From: Nanobdellota archaeon
GTDB taxonomy: Archaea > Nanobdellota > Nanobdellia > SCGC-AAA011-G17 > GW2011-AR20
DNA: 5,146 nucleotides
Direction: 5' to 3'
NCBI GenBank assembly: GCA_018819375.1
Contig: JAHJQH010000060.1
Coordinates: 1 to 5,146 of the forward strand
In this document: positions 4,848-5,146 of the stretch, piece by piece
Numbering within the stretch: position 1 is the first letter of the stretch
Layout of the letters: each line of letters begins with the position of its first letter
Position numbers and translations under genes: made by a program
Notes under the pieces: generated by a model
Told to the model about the DNA's origin: nothing
The model's input: only the letters and a program-made list of their open reading frames with translations
The model's database searches: none

Positions 4848-5146
4848 ATGGAAAAAAATGAAAAATCCATATTCTTGAATGTAGTTGGAAATTCTCCAAC
4901 AATGAGGATATTGCAGTATTTAATAGAAGGCAGGCATTTTGATTATACCCTTACTGACCTGGCAAACAACGCCGGTGTTAGTTGGGGGACACTGCACACA
5001 ATTTTTCCTAAGTTAATCAAATATGGAATTGTTTTGAAAGTCAGGGAAGTTGGGATAGCAAAATTGTATAAAATAAACCAAAGCAATGAGGTAGCAAAAA
5101 GATTAATCCGGCTTTATGATTTTATTTCCTTGGAAAATTTGAAAAA
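4848..5146 (+). CDS. Winged-helix DNA-binding regulator, 3' end outside the window
   Basis: Translation from the ATG at 4848 runs open to the window edge, giving 99 residues. The fold is readable. A first helix, NSPTMRILQYLIEGRHF (15-31), is followed by a helix-turn-helix: TLTDLANNAGVSWGTLH (34-50) continuing into a recognition helix, TIFPKLIKYGIV (51-62). A beta-hairpin wing comes next, LKVREVGIAKLYKINQ (63-78), and then a helix, EVAKRLIRLYDFI (81-93). This order is that of short archaeal winged-helix transcription regulators with MarR/ArsR-like topology. No metal- or ligand-binding residues are evident. Known members of this type are often about 90-120 residues, so only a short piece is probably missing. 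The gene is divergent from the 92-aa gene and could control the shared intergenic region; no operator repeat was identified there. Confidence 0.8.
   Translation, partial: MEKNEKSIFLNVVGNSPTMRILQYLIEGRHFDYTLTDLANNAGVSWGTLHTIFPKLIKYGIVLKVREVGIAKLYKINQSNEVAKRLIRLYDFISLENLK

Noticed and set aside
1..5146. A DGR reverse transcriptase, template repeat, or accessory gene within the window
   Set aside because: No reverse-transcriptase motif was seen in the coding regions, and no second GC-rich, AAC-rich copy of the variable segment was found on either strand. These would have to lie outside the window.

Overview
The window looks like a piece of an AT-rich archaeal chromosome. The clearest marker is a complete type II (archaeal/eukaryotic-type) methionine aminopeptidase. 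Every complete gene has an archaeal TATA-like box; for most it lies about 20-31 nt before the start codon, so those messages are probably leaderless. Small genes, tight spacing, lysine/asparagine-rich proteins and a Sec-exported, membrane-anchored surface protein fit a DPANN archaeon (Woesearchaeota/Pacearchaeota-like). That placement is inference.

Layout, left to right. (1) 2-97, plus strand: the charged C-terminal tail of a truncated gene. (2) 98-204: a convergent intergenic gap with a 12-bp direct repeat and a perfect 8-bp hairpin. (3) 205-2493, minus: a 762-aa exported protein with a signal peptide, Ig-like domain, helical-toroid-like region, further beta-rich domains and a C-terminal membrane anchor. 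Its signal peptide is built on a degenerate 3 x 18-nt tandem repeat. (4) 2525-3418, minus: map, methionine aminopeptidase. (5) 3451-4389, minus: a 312-aa protein with a charged helical N-terminus and a GC-rich C-terminal end. There, 15 of 17 consecutive codons end in C, and the protein finishes in SRGVRVAK. (6) 4465-4743, minus: a 92-aa conserved-looking small protein. (7) 4744-4847: a divergent promoter region. (8) 4848-5146, plus: the start of a winged-helix DNA-binding protein that runs off the window.

The most interesting signal is the end of the 312-aa gene. Its composition and NNC-codon run are what is expected of the variable region of a diversity-generating retroelement (DGR) target. 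In a DGR, adenines of a template repeat, often in AAC codons, are randomised and copied into the 3' end of a C-type-lectin-like gene. No reverse transcriptase or template repeat is in the window, so the supporting parts would have to lie elsewhere. The protein has no signal peptide, so it would be a cytosolic diversified binder.

The minus-strand genes do not form a classic operon. Each has its own TATA-like box in the short gap before it, and two of these boxes abut or overlap the stop codon of the upstream gene. No rRNA, tRNA, CRISPR array, transposase or integrase was recognised.
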